Shown here one piece after another: positions 12,077 through 22,325 of a stretch of 64,000 bases of DNA (position 1 is its first letter; each line of letters opens with the position of its first letter). The DNA is from Litsea cubeba. Lineage: Eukaryota > Streptophyta > Magnoliopsida > Laurales > Lauraceae. Location of the stretch: positions 61,566,106-61,630,105 of the forward strand of contig CM022949.1 of NCBI GenBank assembly GCA_012931725.1. The letters are read 5' to 3'. The position numbers were made by a program, and so were the translations under genes. The notes beneath the pieces were generated by a model, which was not told the DNA's origin, ran no database searches, and saw only the letters and a program-made list of their open reading frames with translations.

Positions 12077-13337
12077 AGGAATCGTTTGTCTACACTCATT
12101 TACATATGAAAATGGTAAATATGTGTAAATTTACGTAATAATCATGTTTGTCTACAATTATTTACGCATCTTGCATGTAAATCAGATGTGTAAATGAGGC
12201 CATTTTCACACCAAGATTTAAACACTTGTTGAGGTGTGCTTTCGAAGAATAACCGTTGTTGGAGGCGGATGGTTTGGTATTGGGGCATTTCCGTGAAATA
12301 GGTTCCAGGTTCGAAACCCCTCCAATGCATTAGAAAAATAATAATAAAAGAGATCTCAAAGTTTGGGTATTTCCATGAAAGAGGTTCTAGTTTCGAAACA
12401 CCTCTCCAACACATTAGAAAAATAATAATAATAAAAGAGGTCTCAAAACGGATGATTTTAAGGGACAAGATTTGTAAGACAAAAAACATATTAGAAGATT
12501 AAAGTGGCTCCAATGATTTTAAAGGACAAAATCTGTAAAACAAAATACATATTGATAATAAAAATTTTAAGGGACAGTCTATAAGATAAATATCTCAATG
12601 ACTTTTCTATATAAACTTTTAACTAGTTAATTACCTTATTATTTTAGTTTTCTTCCTATATCTCAATGATTTTTCTAAAGTCATTTATTATTGCAATACT
12701 TTAAAAATCTTTAAACATGTATATATGAATGTAAAAGAGAAGAAATAATGTATTTTACAAGCATTATGGCATCATTCAAAAATAAATATTAGCATAAATC
12801 CTATGAGATGCGTGGGTTAAATTTTATGCAAATTGAATAATGAATTAAGTTCAATATTGAATTGAATATCAATTAATAAAAATATTAATAATAATGCTAT
12901 TTGCTTAACCATCAAAATATAAATTCATATTTAATTAACTAAACATGTTGGAATGAAGGTGATCACTGATAGAAATGTATTTTTTTTAAAAGTATATTTC
13001 GTGTTGAAAGACATGCTCTTTTTGAAGGATCTAAAATGCAAATGAGAATTTTGATATAAAATTGACCCTTTTTTCTTCTTTTTTATATCATTATATTAGA
13101 ATTTAATTTAATAAATAATAAGTATCATTTACAAAGTCTTTTCATACAATTACACATATCATTAAAACAAATGTGGTGAAACAAAATCACATATGCAAAT
13201 GATGCGAAAATAGTGTTATTAGAAAAACGTTGTAAAAAAAATGCATGTGTAAATGTTACATACTTAAAATTTGAATATTCATCATTTACATGTGTAAATT
13301 GTATTTAAATATCCCATGTGTAAAAGACAAATCACCT
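12077..13337. mobile_element. Non-autonomous hAT-like DNA element
   Basis: The ends are imperfect inverted repeats: left AGGAATCGTTTGTCTACAC and, on the opposite strand from the right end, AGGTGATTTGTCTTTTACAC. Subterminal regions on both sides are dense in TTTACATATG/TTTACACATG words, as expected for transposase-binding repeats of hAT elements. No transposase frame. I could not find a clean 8-bp target duplication, so the class is tentative. Confidence 0.5.
12272..12447 (+). repeat. Tandem pair of SINE-like units
   Basis: Two ~88-bp copies (12272-12360 and 12361-12447), each with a box-B-like word (GGTTCGAAACC, degraded to AGTTTCGAAACA in the second), then CATTAGAAAAATAATAAT and an A-rich tail. 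This looks like a pol III-type (tRNA-derived) unit duplicated inside the hAT-like element. Confidence 0.45.
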
Positions 13338-14660
13338 CTAAGTGCTCAGTATTACATATCATAACCGAAGTGAATGGAACTAATAAATCTTCAAATCAGC
13401 AAGATATCAAGATGAGAAAGGAAACAGACCCATTTCAATCATGAGAAAAAAAAGAAGAGTTGTATGGAATCTGAAATAGAGGATACATTCGATTATACCT
13501 TCTCCGAATCGACGAGCGATATCGGAACAAGAGTGGTCGAGGATGGAGAAGGGAGAGCACAGGGGGGAAGTGACATTGACGCAGTGTGGGAGAATAAGGG
13601 AGGAGAAAATAAAAGGAGGTGAAATGAGGGCAACTAGGGTTTTAAGCATTTTATGAATAGTGATGCTAGCGTCGCTTGATTTTTCCTTGAGCGGCGCTAG
13701 TGTCGCTAGTCATATATATTAAAAAAAAAAACGCAAACGGGTATGACGGACCCTGTTTATGCTGTGGGAAATAATATTTCCTTTTTCGTGCCACGACCAC
13801 CCACGATGAATTTTCCAGTAAAATCCTCAATTTTCTATGACTATTTTTTTTTATGCACATATAATGAATTTTCCAGTAAAATCCTCAATTTTCTATATAT
13901 GACTCATTTCTTTTTCTTTTTTATGCATATATATACCCATGGTTTAGCCATCCGTGTCAGATCTAATTTTAATATTGATCATCTCAAATTGAGTTTTGAC
14001 CACTAACTCAATTTTAACTTTCAAGGATGCCCGCGGATTTCACGTTTTATTTTATAATATCTTAATAACTAAAAACATATGACAATTATTATAATGTATG
14101 TATTAAGGTTTGGATCCACAGTTTCTCATTTCTTTAATTCTTTTAATATCTACTCTAAATCATTGCACCAAATAAGATTTGTAAGGAAAAACTAATTAAA
14201 ATATGTAAATGTGGTTATAGACATGTCACAATGCCATGGACATATGAAAGATACAAATCTAATTCATGTTATGGCTGCCATCGTTGGCATGGTTTCTTAT
14301 ATGAGACCCTATTAATATATACTTAGGGTCATTCCTATGTGAGTGTGTAGGTTTACGCCATAAAGATTTCAATAATTAAGAATAGTAATAGAAAGCCGTT
14401 GAAGACCTCTGACTTGAATTTAGTCTAAAACTGATTTTTGACTAGGTAGGGCTAGTTTTAGAATATATATATATATATATTAGTTATTTTTATTTCCTTT
14501 TGTGTATCTTTTTATTGGTAACTCAGATAAAGGGGTTAGGATCCAAGAGAGAGCCCGCACACATGCGGGAAGACCGTCCGCACAAGCAGGAACAAGGCCC
14601 GACCGCCCACACAAGTGTGAAAGAAGCCCGTACAAATAGAAAGAAATTTCACACAAATGA
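13338..14660. other. Intergenic AT-rich DNA; small tandem repeat
   Basis: No supportable gene. A 59-bp-period duplication carrying ATGAATTTTCCAGTAAAATC covers 13805-13897. 13650-13720 has GCTAGCGTCGCT/GCGGCGCTAGTGTCGCTAG, resembling CACTA subterminal words. An (AT)n run is at 14464-14480. The minus frame 13407-13649 (80 codons) has no recognisable similarity. Confidence 0.5.
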
Positions 14661-14745
14661 AAAAAGATGTGGCATACCCAGGATTCGAATCTTGGCAGCC
14701 AGGTAAGAACTGCTGCCACTTACCAGTGAGGTAAGTGGCCGTTCT
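14661..14745 (-). repeat. tRNA-derived SINE-like fragment
   Basis: On the minus strand CTCACTGGTAAGTGG is followed about 35 bases later by GATTCGAATCC, resembling the A and B boxes of a pol III promoter in a tRNA-derived SINE. It does not fold into a plausible tRNA (no acceptor pairing that I can see), so I do not call a tRNA gene. Confidence 0.4.
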
Positions 14746-16089
14746 CCCCTTTTGTGCATCTTATTCATGCATTTTTTAAGAAATCAATCTAAATGTGGGT
14801 CCAACACAAATTAAAAGTATTTTTTTTTATAATGGATCTTCCACTAACAGTACACAAACGTACCTCGATTCTTCAAATTTAGGCATGATAGACATCTATA
14901 ATAATTATATTACAAGTAATTTTTCTATTTTCTATATTTTGGGTAGATTTGCTAAATTATTTTTCTTTTTAAATTTTTGTAGATATTCTTTAGATTCATA
15001 GAAGATTTTTTTTCCAGTTAATCTCGATAACTTCTGCCTAAAATTTCATTACTTTCTTATTTCACATTAAATTTTCATTATTTTGCTACATTCTATTTTC
15101 TATGTTTTGAACATTGATACCAATAAAAATTTACCTACGATCAATTTATGAAAGTAATTATATTTTTAGAACTTTCACCCCCTATCAGTACCAATATAAT
15201 TAAATTTTTTAATTTCTTTTAATTTTTAAACTACATGTCTGTGCTGTAAGAAAGGATAGTCAAGCTAGTCATTATATATTATAGTGGAAGCTTCCCTATT
15301 CAATTTTGACAAAGATGAAATACTTTGAATTGGATCAATTGTGATTGGCCTACTAAAAGATTGTCAAGATTTTAGAAAGGGAATTAAAAGTGAACAATTG
15401 ATTTTAAACATTTTTTTTGAACCACTTGAATGGGCTCTCATTTTGTAATTAACAGTTCAATTTTGACTGTGACCTTTTAAGTTTGACTCTCAGTTAATGC
15501 TATTACGAGTTTGGATACCGCCCATTTTCTGCTGTGCGCATCTCGCCAGCTCAAGAAAATATGGTTGCATGCCTCCAAGTCCCATTTATGAAAATCAAAA
15601 TCTGTCAAATTAGATACACCCATCCGGTATGCCTTCACCTAATTTCACTTTAAGAGGAGTTGGGCCCACATTAAATTATGAAAAATATAAGTTTTATATA
15701 GCAGTAAATGTGATATTAGGCCCAAGGGTCCCATTTATAAAAATCCAAACATGTTAGAATAAATGGACCCATTTGGTATGTGTCTTCAGCAAAGTTTAAT
15801 CCAAGAGCTCAATTTATGAAAATACAAACATGTCGAGAAATTATAAAAAACTCTCCTATCTCAAAAGAGGAGTTTCCGTTCATACCTAATAGCCAATAAT
15901 TTTTTAGTATTTTGAGAGAATTTGTAAAAGATCCACATTTGTAGGAGAGAGAATTGGATATGTGTATCATTGATTACATATGTCACACTTTCATTGGTTA
16001 AAAGATGGGCCTTTTTTTTTTTTTGTGAAAAACGCCCGAGGAGTATCGTAACTATATATTTCTATATATAAAATTTCAAAGTTGGCCCC
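14746..16089. other. AT-rich intergenic DNA
   Basis: No gene. Two imperfect ~145-bp repeats sit at about 15570-15860, each with CCCATTTATRAAAATC, followed by an A(T/A)ACATG-type stretch and CCCAT(C/T)(C/T)GGTATG. Nothing else recognised. Confidence 0.5.
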
Positions 16090-16550
16090 CGCTACAAGTC
16101 AATTTTAATTCATTTTTAGTGGCGCCCGTTGTAGTGGCTGCCGGTATAAACCCCACTCCAATGGCGTCAACGTTTGGCGGGAAAGTTTTATGTTTTTAGC
16201 GTCTAAGTCTTAGCGGCGGCTAATTCGCTTGTGGGAAAAATATGTTTTTAGCGCGGCCATTAGTTGGGGCAACGTTAAAACTCGTCGTTAGTGGGGGTCA
16301 TAATAGCCTCCACTAAAAGTTAATGTAATTAAGGGGGTGTTTGGATAACTACATAATATAATATCAACAAGTTTAAATATTGTAAGATTTCATTATCATA
16401 AAATAAAATAGTGTCATATTATTATATAGTGTCACTTATGGTGTATGACAATTTTTACAAATTTCAATATACCTTTGAAGTGTTTGGCAATTTATTAAAA
16501 AAAACTCACAAGATGAAATACTAAATAAAAAGCGGAATGAAAGTAATCAA

Positions 16551-17315
16551 TAGGGCCGGCCCTGGAGGGGGGCAGTAAGTGCCCTCGCCCCGGGCCCATT
16601 TTTCAGGGGGCCCCAAAAACGAGATTGACGAGATTCACTGAAAAGTAAAATTAATATTAAAATTATTAGATGAGTATGCTCAATTTTAATTTTTCATAAT
16701 TAGGCCCACTGAAAAAAATTTGATGCTCAGCTTACTGTTACACAATTCCTTGTCTAATACAATTTTATTTTTTCATAATTAGGCCCACTGAAAAATGTAT
16801 AATGTTATATGCAAAATTAACTGATTTTGATTTATCATAATTGGGCCTACTTAAAATTTGATGGCCAGTTAGCATTTAGCTTTGTTAAAAAAGTCCATGA
16901 CCCACCCTGAATGCAACAATATTACTCTTGATTTGGAACTAAAACAAAAAGTTTATGAAACCTTATAGCCGTAAATTTATTTTTTTGAACTTCTGTGGGC
17001 CCCATAATCAACATCTGAACCTTTAATCCATTTAATCATCTGAACCTTTTGCAAATTACAAGTATTTGTCTTGTAAAAGAACTATTGAATTGTTACAACT
17101 TACAAGTATTTGTCTTGTTTACACATTATAGCCTTTTATTTTGAATGTTTATATATTGAAGTTTGAATTTATATGCTTTGAATGTTAAATTTTTAGTTAA
17201 TTTTGACAAGTTAGATATTGGTTGAAAAATGAATGAGGCCATCACTAAGTTTATATATATATAGGCCTAATTTTTAGGCTTGCCCTAGGCCCTGAAAAAT
17301 TCAGAACCAGCCCTA
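16551..17315. mobile_element. Non-autonomous hAT-like element (~0.76 kb)
   Basis: Left end TAGGGCCGGCCCTGGAGGGG; the right end read inversely is TAGGGCTGGTTCTGAATTTT with CAGGGCCTAGGGCAAG just inside. The TAGGGCCGGCCCTG terminus is common for plant hAT elements. The interior repeats CATAATTAGGCCCACTGAAAA three times with variation. No coding capacity. No clean 8-bp target duplication found. Confidence 0.65.
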
Positions 17316-17791
17316 TATACAAGTGTCTTGCAACGCAAATATTGATTGTTGCCAGTTAGCAAGGGATGAAACAAGCCCAACTCTCAAATCTCTACTGAAG
17401 GTACAATCCCTACAATTTTATGGGTAAAGCAATTATAATCATACATTGGTTTTGGTATTGAACTCATTGAGTTGTGATATATTGATGTATAGTTGTCTTT
17501 TGCTAAGACGATATCCAAAACTTGTTAGCTAACTCAGGTCTAACAATATTAATTTCAGGTGCTTGGATGTCGTCTTGATGACTGCTATGAGAGGACGAGT
17601 AATAAGGAGGTGAAGTCTCTTCAATGAAGAAATGGACCAGAAGAATTTCTTGTTTTGGGTGTAGCTGTTAGAGGCATATCAAAAAAGGAAATAGATCCCC
17701 AATTTGGACGAAACAGGGGACCCGGACTCATAAAAAAAAATGTAGTGTGTCACGGAAGTGGGTCGGCTGTGCAAAATGATATCTTGTGCTA
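17316..17791. other. CACTA interior, unassigned
   Basis: A possible exon-like piece after TTAATTTCAG (17550-17640) and a short plus-strand open frame from 17655 show no recognisable protein family. It may be part of a decayed CACTA gene or captured host DNA. Confidence 0.35.
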
Positions 17792-18300
17792 TGATGATGT
17801 CAAAAATAGGGGTTCAGACACCACCGGTCAATATGATTAATGCAAAGCAATAAATGAAGAGAGATGAGGGATTTATAGTGGTTCGGTCAAACGCGACCTA
17901 CGTCCACTTCAAAAGGGTGATCTTGGATTAATGTTGAGAGTTACACAATATGTCAAAGTAGAGAAAATCCGTCCCCTCTCAAGTGATGAGAGGGCTCTAT
18001 TTATAACTCTTTCCCACCAGGTGGGGATGCGATCGGTTCAACGTCTCTTTGGAGCGTCGGACGTGTCCTTGAGGATAGAGTCAGGTGGAAGGCAGGTGAG
18101 ATCCTCTCCACGAGACTTGGTAAATGCAAGTTAGGGGAGGACTCCGTCGCGATGACTTGGAGTCTGAGATGACGAGGCTTCGCTTAATGGAACCCGAATC
18201 TCAACGGGGCTACTGGCCTGACCCACGATCCTGGACGGACCGGGTTGCTTGGACCTGACTCATTATCGGGATTTGGATTCGGATTGGGCTTGACTCATCA
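17792..18300 (-). repeat. 3' LTR of Tat element
   Basis: 509 bp, TGATGATGTC...GACTCATCA. TATA box on the minus strand at 17997-18006. On the minus strand it is preceded by a purine-rich tract (18301-18315, TTTGAGGGGCAAA), the likely polypurine primer site. Confidence 0.93.
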
Positions 18301-18315
18301 TTTGCCCCTCAAAGT
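18301..18315 (-). promoter_or_regulatory. Polypurine tract of Tat element
   Basis: Minus strand ACTTTGAGGGGCAAA immediately before the LTR start TGATGAGTC. It is in the position and has the base bias of the plus-strand primer of LTR retrotransposons. Confidence 0.65.
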
Positions 18316-18477
18316 CCCGCACTCTAACAACTTTGAATGTGGGGCTTTCAACTCATCCGCCTCCTTCACAAGTTCACAGTAATCCAAACTCCTCTTTCTA
18401 CTCAGATTTTGAAATTCACAGACCTTTAAGATTCATCTTTTGGTTTTTGAAAAAACCCCATGCTTTAAGGACTCTTC

Positions 18478-18618
18478 CTCCTATAAAACTCTCGATGCCC
18501 TAAACCAGACTCTTTCCAAAGAAGAAAGAAATCTCCAAGAGAGAAGAGAACACCGAAGGAGATTAAGAAAAAGACTGCAACAAGACACACGAGGGTCAGA
18601 GTAGTCGTCCGGACTTCG
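18478..18618 (+). promoter_or_regulatory. Internal TATA promoter and 5' leader of antisense gene
   Basis: CTATAAAA at 18481-18488 is a good plant TATA box, followed about 130 bases later by the first in-frame ATG (18619) of the plus-strand gene. A tiny upstream ORF (ATG CCC TAA) starts at 18494. This suggests the antisense gene has its own promoter and is not read from an LTR. Confidence 0.55.
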
Positions 18619-21600
18619 ATGTGCGTTGAGGAAGCGGCATCAAGCGATTGCCGAATGAATCCTGATGTGGGCGCCCAACCCGAGGTCAGATCTGGCGCGC
18701 TTGACCCTCGGTCGACCTGTTCCGATGAGGGCGGCAGCAGCGAGGCGCGGTCAGCGGGCGAGGGCACCCTTGCGCAGGGCGTGCAGGCAGTGGGCGAGGG
18801 CGTCCCTGCTCCGGGCGTCGCCGTGTTGGCTGCCCCTCGGTCGACCCGTTCTGATGAGATCGGCAGCAGCGAGGCGCGATCAGCGGGCGAGGGCGCCTCT
18901 GCGCAGGGCGTCAGCCTGCAGGCAGTGGGCGAGGGCGCCCCTGCGCTGGGCGTCGCCGAGCTGGCTGTGGGCGAGGGCGCCCCTGCCGCGGTGCTGGCCG
19001 TGGGCGAGGGCGGCGAGCACGCGCTGGGCGAGGGCTGCGAGCACCCGCTGGGCGAGGGCTGCGAGCACGCGCTGGGCGAGGGCTCCCCTGTCGCGGTGCT
19101 GGCCGTGGGCGAGGGCGGCGTCCCGGGCGCGGGCATGGGCTGCGAGCACGCGCTGGGCGAGGGCTCCCCTGTCGCGGTGCTGGCCGTGGGCGAGGGCGGC
19201 GTCCCGGGCGCGGGCAAGGGGGGAGTGGTCCCCACGGGCGGCGAGCCCCTTGCTGCGCAGGGTGAGGGCAGCATAGCAGGCGCGAGCGAGGTGGGAGATT
19301 GTGGCGAGGCCGTGGGGCCCCCTGGGCGAGCAGACGCGAGGGTGCTGCCGTGGGGCCCCCCTGGGCGAGCAGCAAGGGCAAAAGGCCAAGTTTGGCGAGC
19401 TGCCAGGGCGAGGGAGGCGCGATGATGCCCCCTTGGGCGAGCAGCCGAGTCGAGGGAGGCTTGGTGATGCCCCCTTGGGCGAGCAGCCCCCGTGATGAGC
19501 CCAGCCCAGCCTCTCGCTCAGGTGTTGCACCCGGCCAGGGGTCACGAGACCTTGCATCGGTCTCTGCAGCGAGAGAAAAATTACGTCCTCGTCCCAAGAA
19601 ATACCAAGGGAAGGTCATCGTTGAGGACGATGGTTCCAAAGTAAGTACAATCTTCAGCACCTTTCAGACAGATAGTGACATCTCCCGAATCATTACTTCG
19701 TATCGTATTCCGCCCATGGTGATGTGTCGTCTTGCTGAAAAAGATGAACCAGCTTGCGACAGCTCCTCAGGTGAGATCCTCGTTTATGAGGATATGCTCG
19801 AGGCCGGGCTGAGATTTCCAATGTCTTCTTCCATCTGCCGGATTCTTCACTATTTTTCCCTAACCCCAGGGCGTCTCGTGCCTAACGGCTGGAGGGCCTT
19901 GCTGGGTTTTCTTGCATTGTGGAAGAAGGTGAATGGCGAGGATGCCTCTCCAGCTGAGTTTCACGCCGCTTACAACTTGATGGAGTCTCCTACCCCCAAT
20001 AGGGGATGGTATTATCTCACCTCCAGGGGATGTAAGCTTCTTACAGGGATGCGTTCCAACTGTCACAGCTGGAAATCTCGCTTCTTCTTCATAGGTGGCG
20101 AGTGGGCTTCACAAGCAGATCAGGCTTTGGTGCCCACACGATGGATTGGCGCCAAAAGACTGGGTACGTCTCCCTGTTCACTTCCCCATATTTATATAAA
20201 TGTCTATACATTATTCCTCTATGCACACCGTTTCTTCTCTCCGCAGATCCTCCCATACTCTCCAAGGACCGAGAGTTGAAGCTGCAAGCGGTGAGGGATC
20301 ATCCAGAGAAAGACTTGGGAGCTCTTATTCCCAAAAAAAGTAGTAAGGCCAGTGGACCTTCTCCGGGCTCTTCCTCAGGACCGTCATCAAAGAGAAAGAG
20401 TAAGTTAAATCTGCTCTGATCATAATCTTAACATTACCTGAGGTGTTGTTCCCATGTTTCACTTGTCAACACTTCTCTTAATAGGCACGGAGGTGTGCAG
20501 AGAGATGATTGGAGCCCGCTTTTCGACCCGCTTCTCGGATAGGGGAACCCCTCCTTCAAAGGTGGCGAGAACAGGCGACGTCTCACCAGGAACCTCTCGA
20601 TTGGCTTCTCGCACTGAGCCCCGAGTGTCTCCTACTCGAGTGGTTTTACCTAAGATGTCTCTTCAGTCAGGGATCTCCTCCGCTAAGACTGTTGTCTCGC
20701 AGCCTTCTTCTTCAGCCACACTTCCTGTACCTCGGTTATGTCCTCCACAGCCGGGCACTTCTACAGGGGCACCCACCGGGACCGGTCCCCGGCGTCGTTC
20801 GTGGGAGATGCGGGATAGGCTAGGGAGATATGTGCTGGCGCATGAGGTCTCTCGGGTTAAGGCCTTGTGCACCGAGGGAGTCATTGACTCATTTGTAGAG
20901 GGTCTGACTCAGGTGAAGTTCATTATTTACTTTTCTCCTGATTGTTTCCCTTCATTTCTTTATAACTGTCTCACTTCTCGTCTCTTATCTTTTCAGGTTT
21001 CCACAGCATCCGTCTGCTTGTTGCAGCGTGCCCAGTCTTGTGGTCAGATGAGTCGGGAGAAGGAGGCTATGCGGCTGGAGCTCTCCACTGCTCAAGAGAA
21101 GATTATTGCCCTGGAAGCCGCTGGTAGGATTTCCGCAACCGATCTTGCTGCGTCCCGAGAGAGGGTAAGCAAGCTTGAGACCGGGCTTTCAGCAGCCAAT
21201 AAGAGGGCAGCCGAGGTAGAAGATGAGCTTACGAAGACCTGCGAGAAGGCTTCGCTCACCGAGGCTGAGCTTACGAAGTCCCGCGAGAGGGCTTCGCTCA
21301 GTGAGGCTGAGCTGATGAAGGCCCGTGAGAGGGCTTCGCTCAGTGAGGCTGAGCTGATGAAGGCCCGTGAGAGGGCTTCGCTCAGTGAGGCAGAGCTTGC
21401 TCGAACCCTTGAGAAGGTGAGGCTCAGGGAAGTTGTTGTAGAGGCAGAGATGAGGACAGCGTCCGAGAGAGCTTCTCAAGCTGAGAGGGACCTGCAGATT
21501 GGCATCGCGGATGCCTTCATCGATGGCTACGAGGAGCTTCGAGAGAAGATTTCGGCCGCCTTTCCAGACATTGACATATCAGGCTTTGTGCCGATGGAGG

Positions 21601-21683
21601 CGCCTGATGATGGTGGTAGCAGCTCTGGTGATTATGAGGACGATGAGGAGGAGGATTATGAGGAAGGGGATGAAAGTGATTAG
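18619..21683 (+). CDS. Spliced antisense ORF, Transposase_28-like (PF04195-like) coiled-coil protein
   Basis: The gene lies in the Tat element opposite to gag-pol. Exons inferred from splice sites and frame: 18619-20163, 20247-20399, 20485-20912, 20997-21683; the three introns are 83, 85 and 84 bp and all join in frame. N-terminal part: a low-complexity GEG/ALGEG tract from a minisatellite. Then a ~120-residue domain (EDMLEAGLRFPMSSSICRIL, LVPNGWRALLGFLALWK, KLLTGM...SWKSRFFFIGGEW) resembling the 'putative gypsy type transposon' domain. Then a Ser/Pro linker, a C-terminal coiled coil with 14-residue repeats (EAELMKARERASLS), and an acidic tail. One frame change (frame 1 to frame 0) falls in the minisatellite between 19265 and 19425. 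Comparable antisense genes are known from Grande-like Tat elements; the function is unknown. Confidence 0.7.
18750..19500. repeat. GC-rich minisatellite (GGGCGAGGGC units)
   Basis: Repeats of CTGGGCGAGGGC-type words, including two nearly identical ~82-bp copies (near 19064 and 19146) with GCTCCCCTGTCGCGGTGCTG. Later the unit changes to CCCCCTTGGGCGAGCAG. All of it lies in the first exon of the antisense gene. GC content is far above the surroundings. Long open frames on both strands here are composition artefacts. Confidence 0.85.
21235..21410 (+). repeat. 42-bp coding repeats in antisense gene
   Basis: Four tandem copies of a 42-bp unit (GAGGCTGAGCT...GCTTCGCTCAGT) encode the 14-residue coiled-coil repeat EAEL(M/T)KARERASLS. 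Confidence 0.85.
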
Positions 21684-21755
21684 TGTATGGGGATTTCATG
21701 GGTAGGTAGCTTGACTTTTGTAAAGGCAGCATCAGCCTGATTTATGCAACTTTTG

Positions 21756-21775
21756 GTAATAAAAGTAATTTTATT
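21756..21775 (+). terminator. Candidate polyadenylation signals between convergent genes
   Basis: GTAATAAAAGTAATTTTATTTATC contains AATAAA on the plus strand for the antisense gene ending at 21683. Its inverse serves the minus-strand pol only if that transcript ended here, which is unlikely since it must reach the LTR. Confidence 0.4.
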
Positions 21776-21866
21776 TATCCATCTTTTGTTTTGCAACATT
21801 AAATCAAATAAAAAGTGCAAACCTAAGTCCTTTAACAAAAACCCTAATTTGTCCCCCTGGACCTCC

Positions 21867-22325
21867 TCACTGGTAGTACTTCTTCAAGTGTTCTGCATTC
21901 CACGGATGGGGTAAGACCTTTCCTTCAGAGTTCTGGATTCTGTAGGTGCCTGGTCTCACCACTTCTATTATGAGATACGGACCTTCCCAATTAGGTCCGA
22001 GTTTTCCTTCCCGAGAGTCCTTCGTAGCGAGAATCACCTTCTTGAGGACTAGGTCTCCCGGTTGGAAGGAACGAGGCTTCACCCTCGAATTGTAGTACTT
22101 GGCCATGCGTCGTTTGTACTCCGCATTACGGACCACAGCCATTTCTCTTACCTCCTCTATCAAATCGAGGTTGAGGCGGAGTCCTTCTTCATTGGTGGCA
22201 GGGTCGTATTGGTGGACCCTTAGGGAATGTACCCCTATCTCGACAGGGATTACCGCCTCAGTCCCAAAAGCAAGAGAGAAAGGGGTTCTCCTGTAGGAGT
22301 CCGCGGAGTTGTCCTGTAGGCCCAT
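21867..22325 (-). pseudogene. Integrase C-terminal part, frameshifted (Tat element)
   Basis: This piece continues integrase after a frame change. It contains RRTPFSLAFGTEAVIPVEIG, the usual stretch after the catalytic core, then PGDLVLKK and LGPNWEGPYLIIEVVRPGTY of the C-terminal GPY/F-type DNA-binding module, ending HLKKYYQ. The upstream frame (22250-25150) runs out of register at the same place, GGAGAACCCC near 22282. Loss of one A (GGAGAAACCCC expected) explains the break. Without it the polyprotein would be continuous. Confidence 0.85.

Noticed and set aside
13407..13649. 80-codon minus frame that looks like a short secreted protein
   Set aside because: No recognisable family, no downstream exon that I can find, and AT-rich transposon-like surroundings.
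14661..14745. tRNA gene
   Set aside because: Has A- and B-box-like words but no acceptor stem or convincing cloverleaf; kept only as SINE-like.
18465..19660. Several long overlapping open frames on both strands
   Set aside because: They are composition artefacts of the GC-rich minisatellite; only the plus-strand frame leading into the Transposase_28-like domain has protein character.
19638..19660. Splice donor GTAAGTA after GGTTCCAAA in the antisense gene
   Set aside because: The frame is open across it and runs into the conserved domain; nearby acceptors would make an intron too short to splice.
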